Shown: positions 6,461 through 6,478 of the stretch, piece after piece
Numbering within the stretch: the stretch's first letter is position 1
How the letters are laid out: each line of letters opens with the position of its first letter
Assembly (NCBI GenBank): GCA_016838945.1
Contig: JADLKP010000132.1
Location: 1-6,478, forward strand
DNA: 6,478 nucleotides
Reading direction: 5' to 3'
Source of the DNA: Methanobrevibacter sp.
GTDB lineage: Archaea > Methanobacteriota > Methanobacteria > Methanobacteriales > Methanobacteriaceae
Notes under the pieces: generated by a model
The model's database searches: none
What the model saw: only the letters and a program-made list of their open reading frames with translations
What the model was told of the DNA's origin: nothing
Translations under genes and position numbers: made by a program

Positions 6461-6478
6461 TAAAACTCAATATTTTTA

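Overview
This window comes from an AT-rich methanogenic archaeon, most likely Methanobacteriales and probably Methanobrevibacter or a close relative. The evidence is the archaeal HerA-Mre11-Rad50 gene set, purine-rich Shine-Dalgarno sites, TATA-like upstream elements, oligo-T terminators and a small TIR-like protein of the MTH538 family. No marker in the window fixes the genus.

Layout: 1-81 is a short leader with a TATA-like region and a ribosome binding site. 82-501 (+) encodes a strongly acidic 139-residue protein with a Rossmann/TIR-like fold (MTH538 / DUF1863 / ThsB-like family). 502-674 is a convergent intergenic region. It holds a T8/A8 palindrome, 80 bases made only of A and T, and a hairpin followed by a T tract that ends the rad50 transcript. 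On the minus strand, in transcription order, lie herA (6448-4940), mre11 (4780-3464) and rad50 (3455-675). A 159-base gap separates herA from mre11 and carries five tandem copies of a 14-bp unit. Mre11 and rad50 are 8 bases apart and clearly cotranscribed.

How the genes work together: Mre11 (nuclease) and Rad50 (ATPase with coiled coils and a zinc hook) form the complex that recognises and processes DNA double-strand ends. HerA is the hexameric translocase that, with the nuclease NurA, resects the ends to 3' single strands for the RadA recombinase. NurA is not in the window, although many archaea place it next to these genes. All three repair proteins look intact, with their catalytic motifs present.

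The least ordinary items are the TIR-like protein beside the repair cluster, which appears to lack the usual catalytic glutamate; the 5 x 14 bp tandem array upstream of mre11; a PCNA-binding-like motif at the extreme C-terminus of Mre11; and the bacterial-style hairpin-plus-T terminator after rad50. I found no clearly new multi-gene system.
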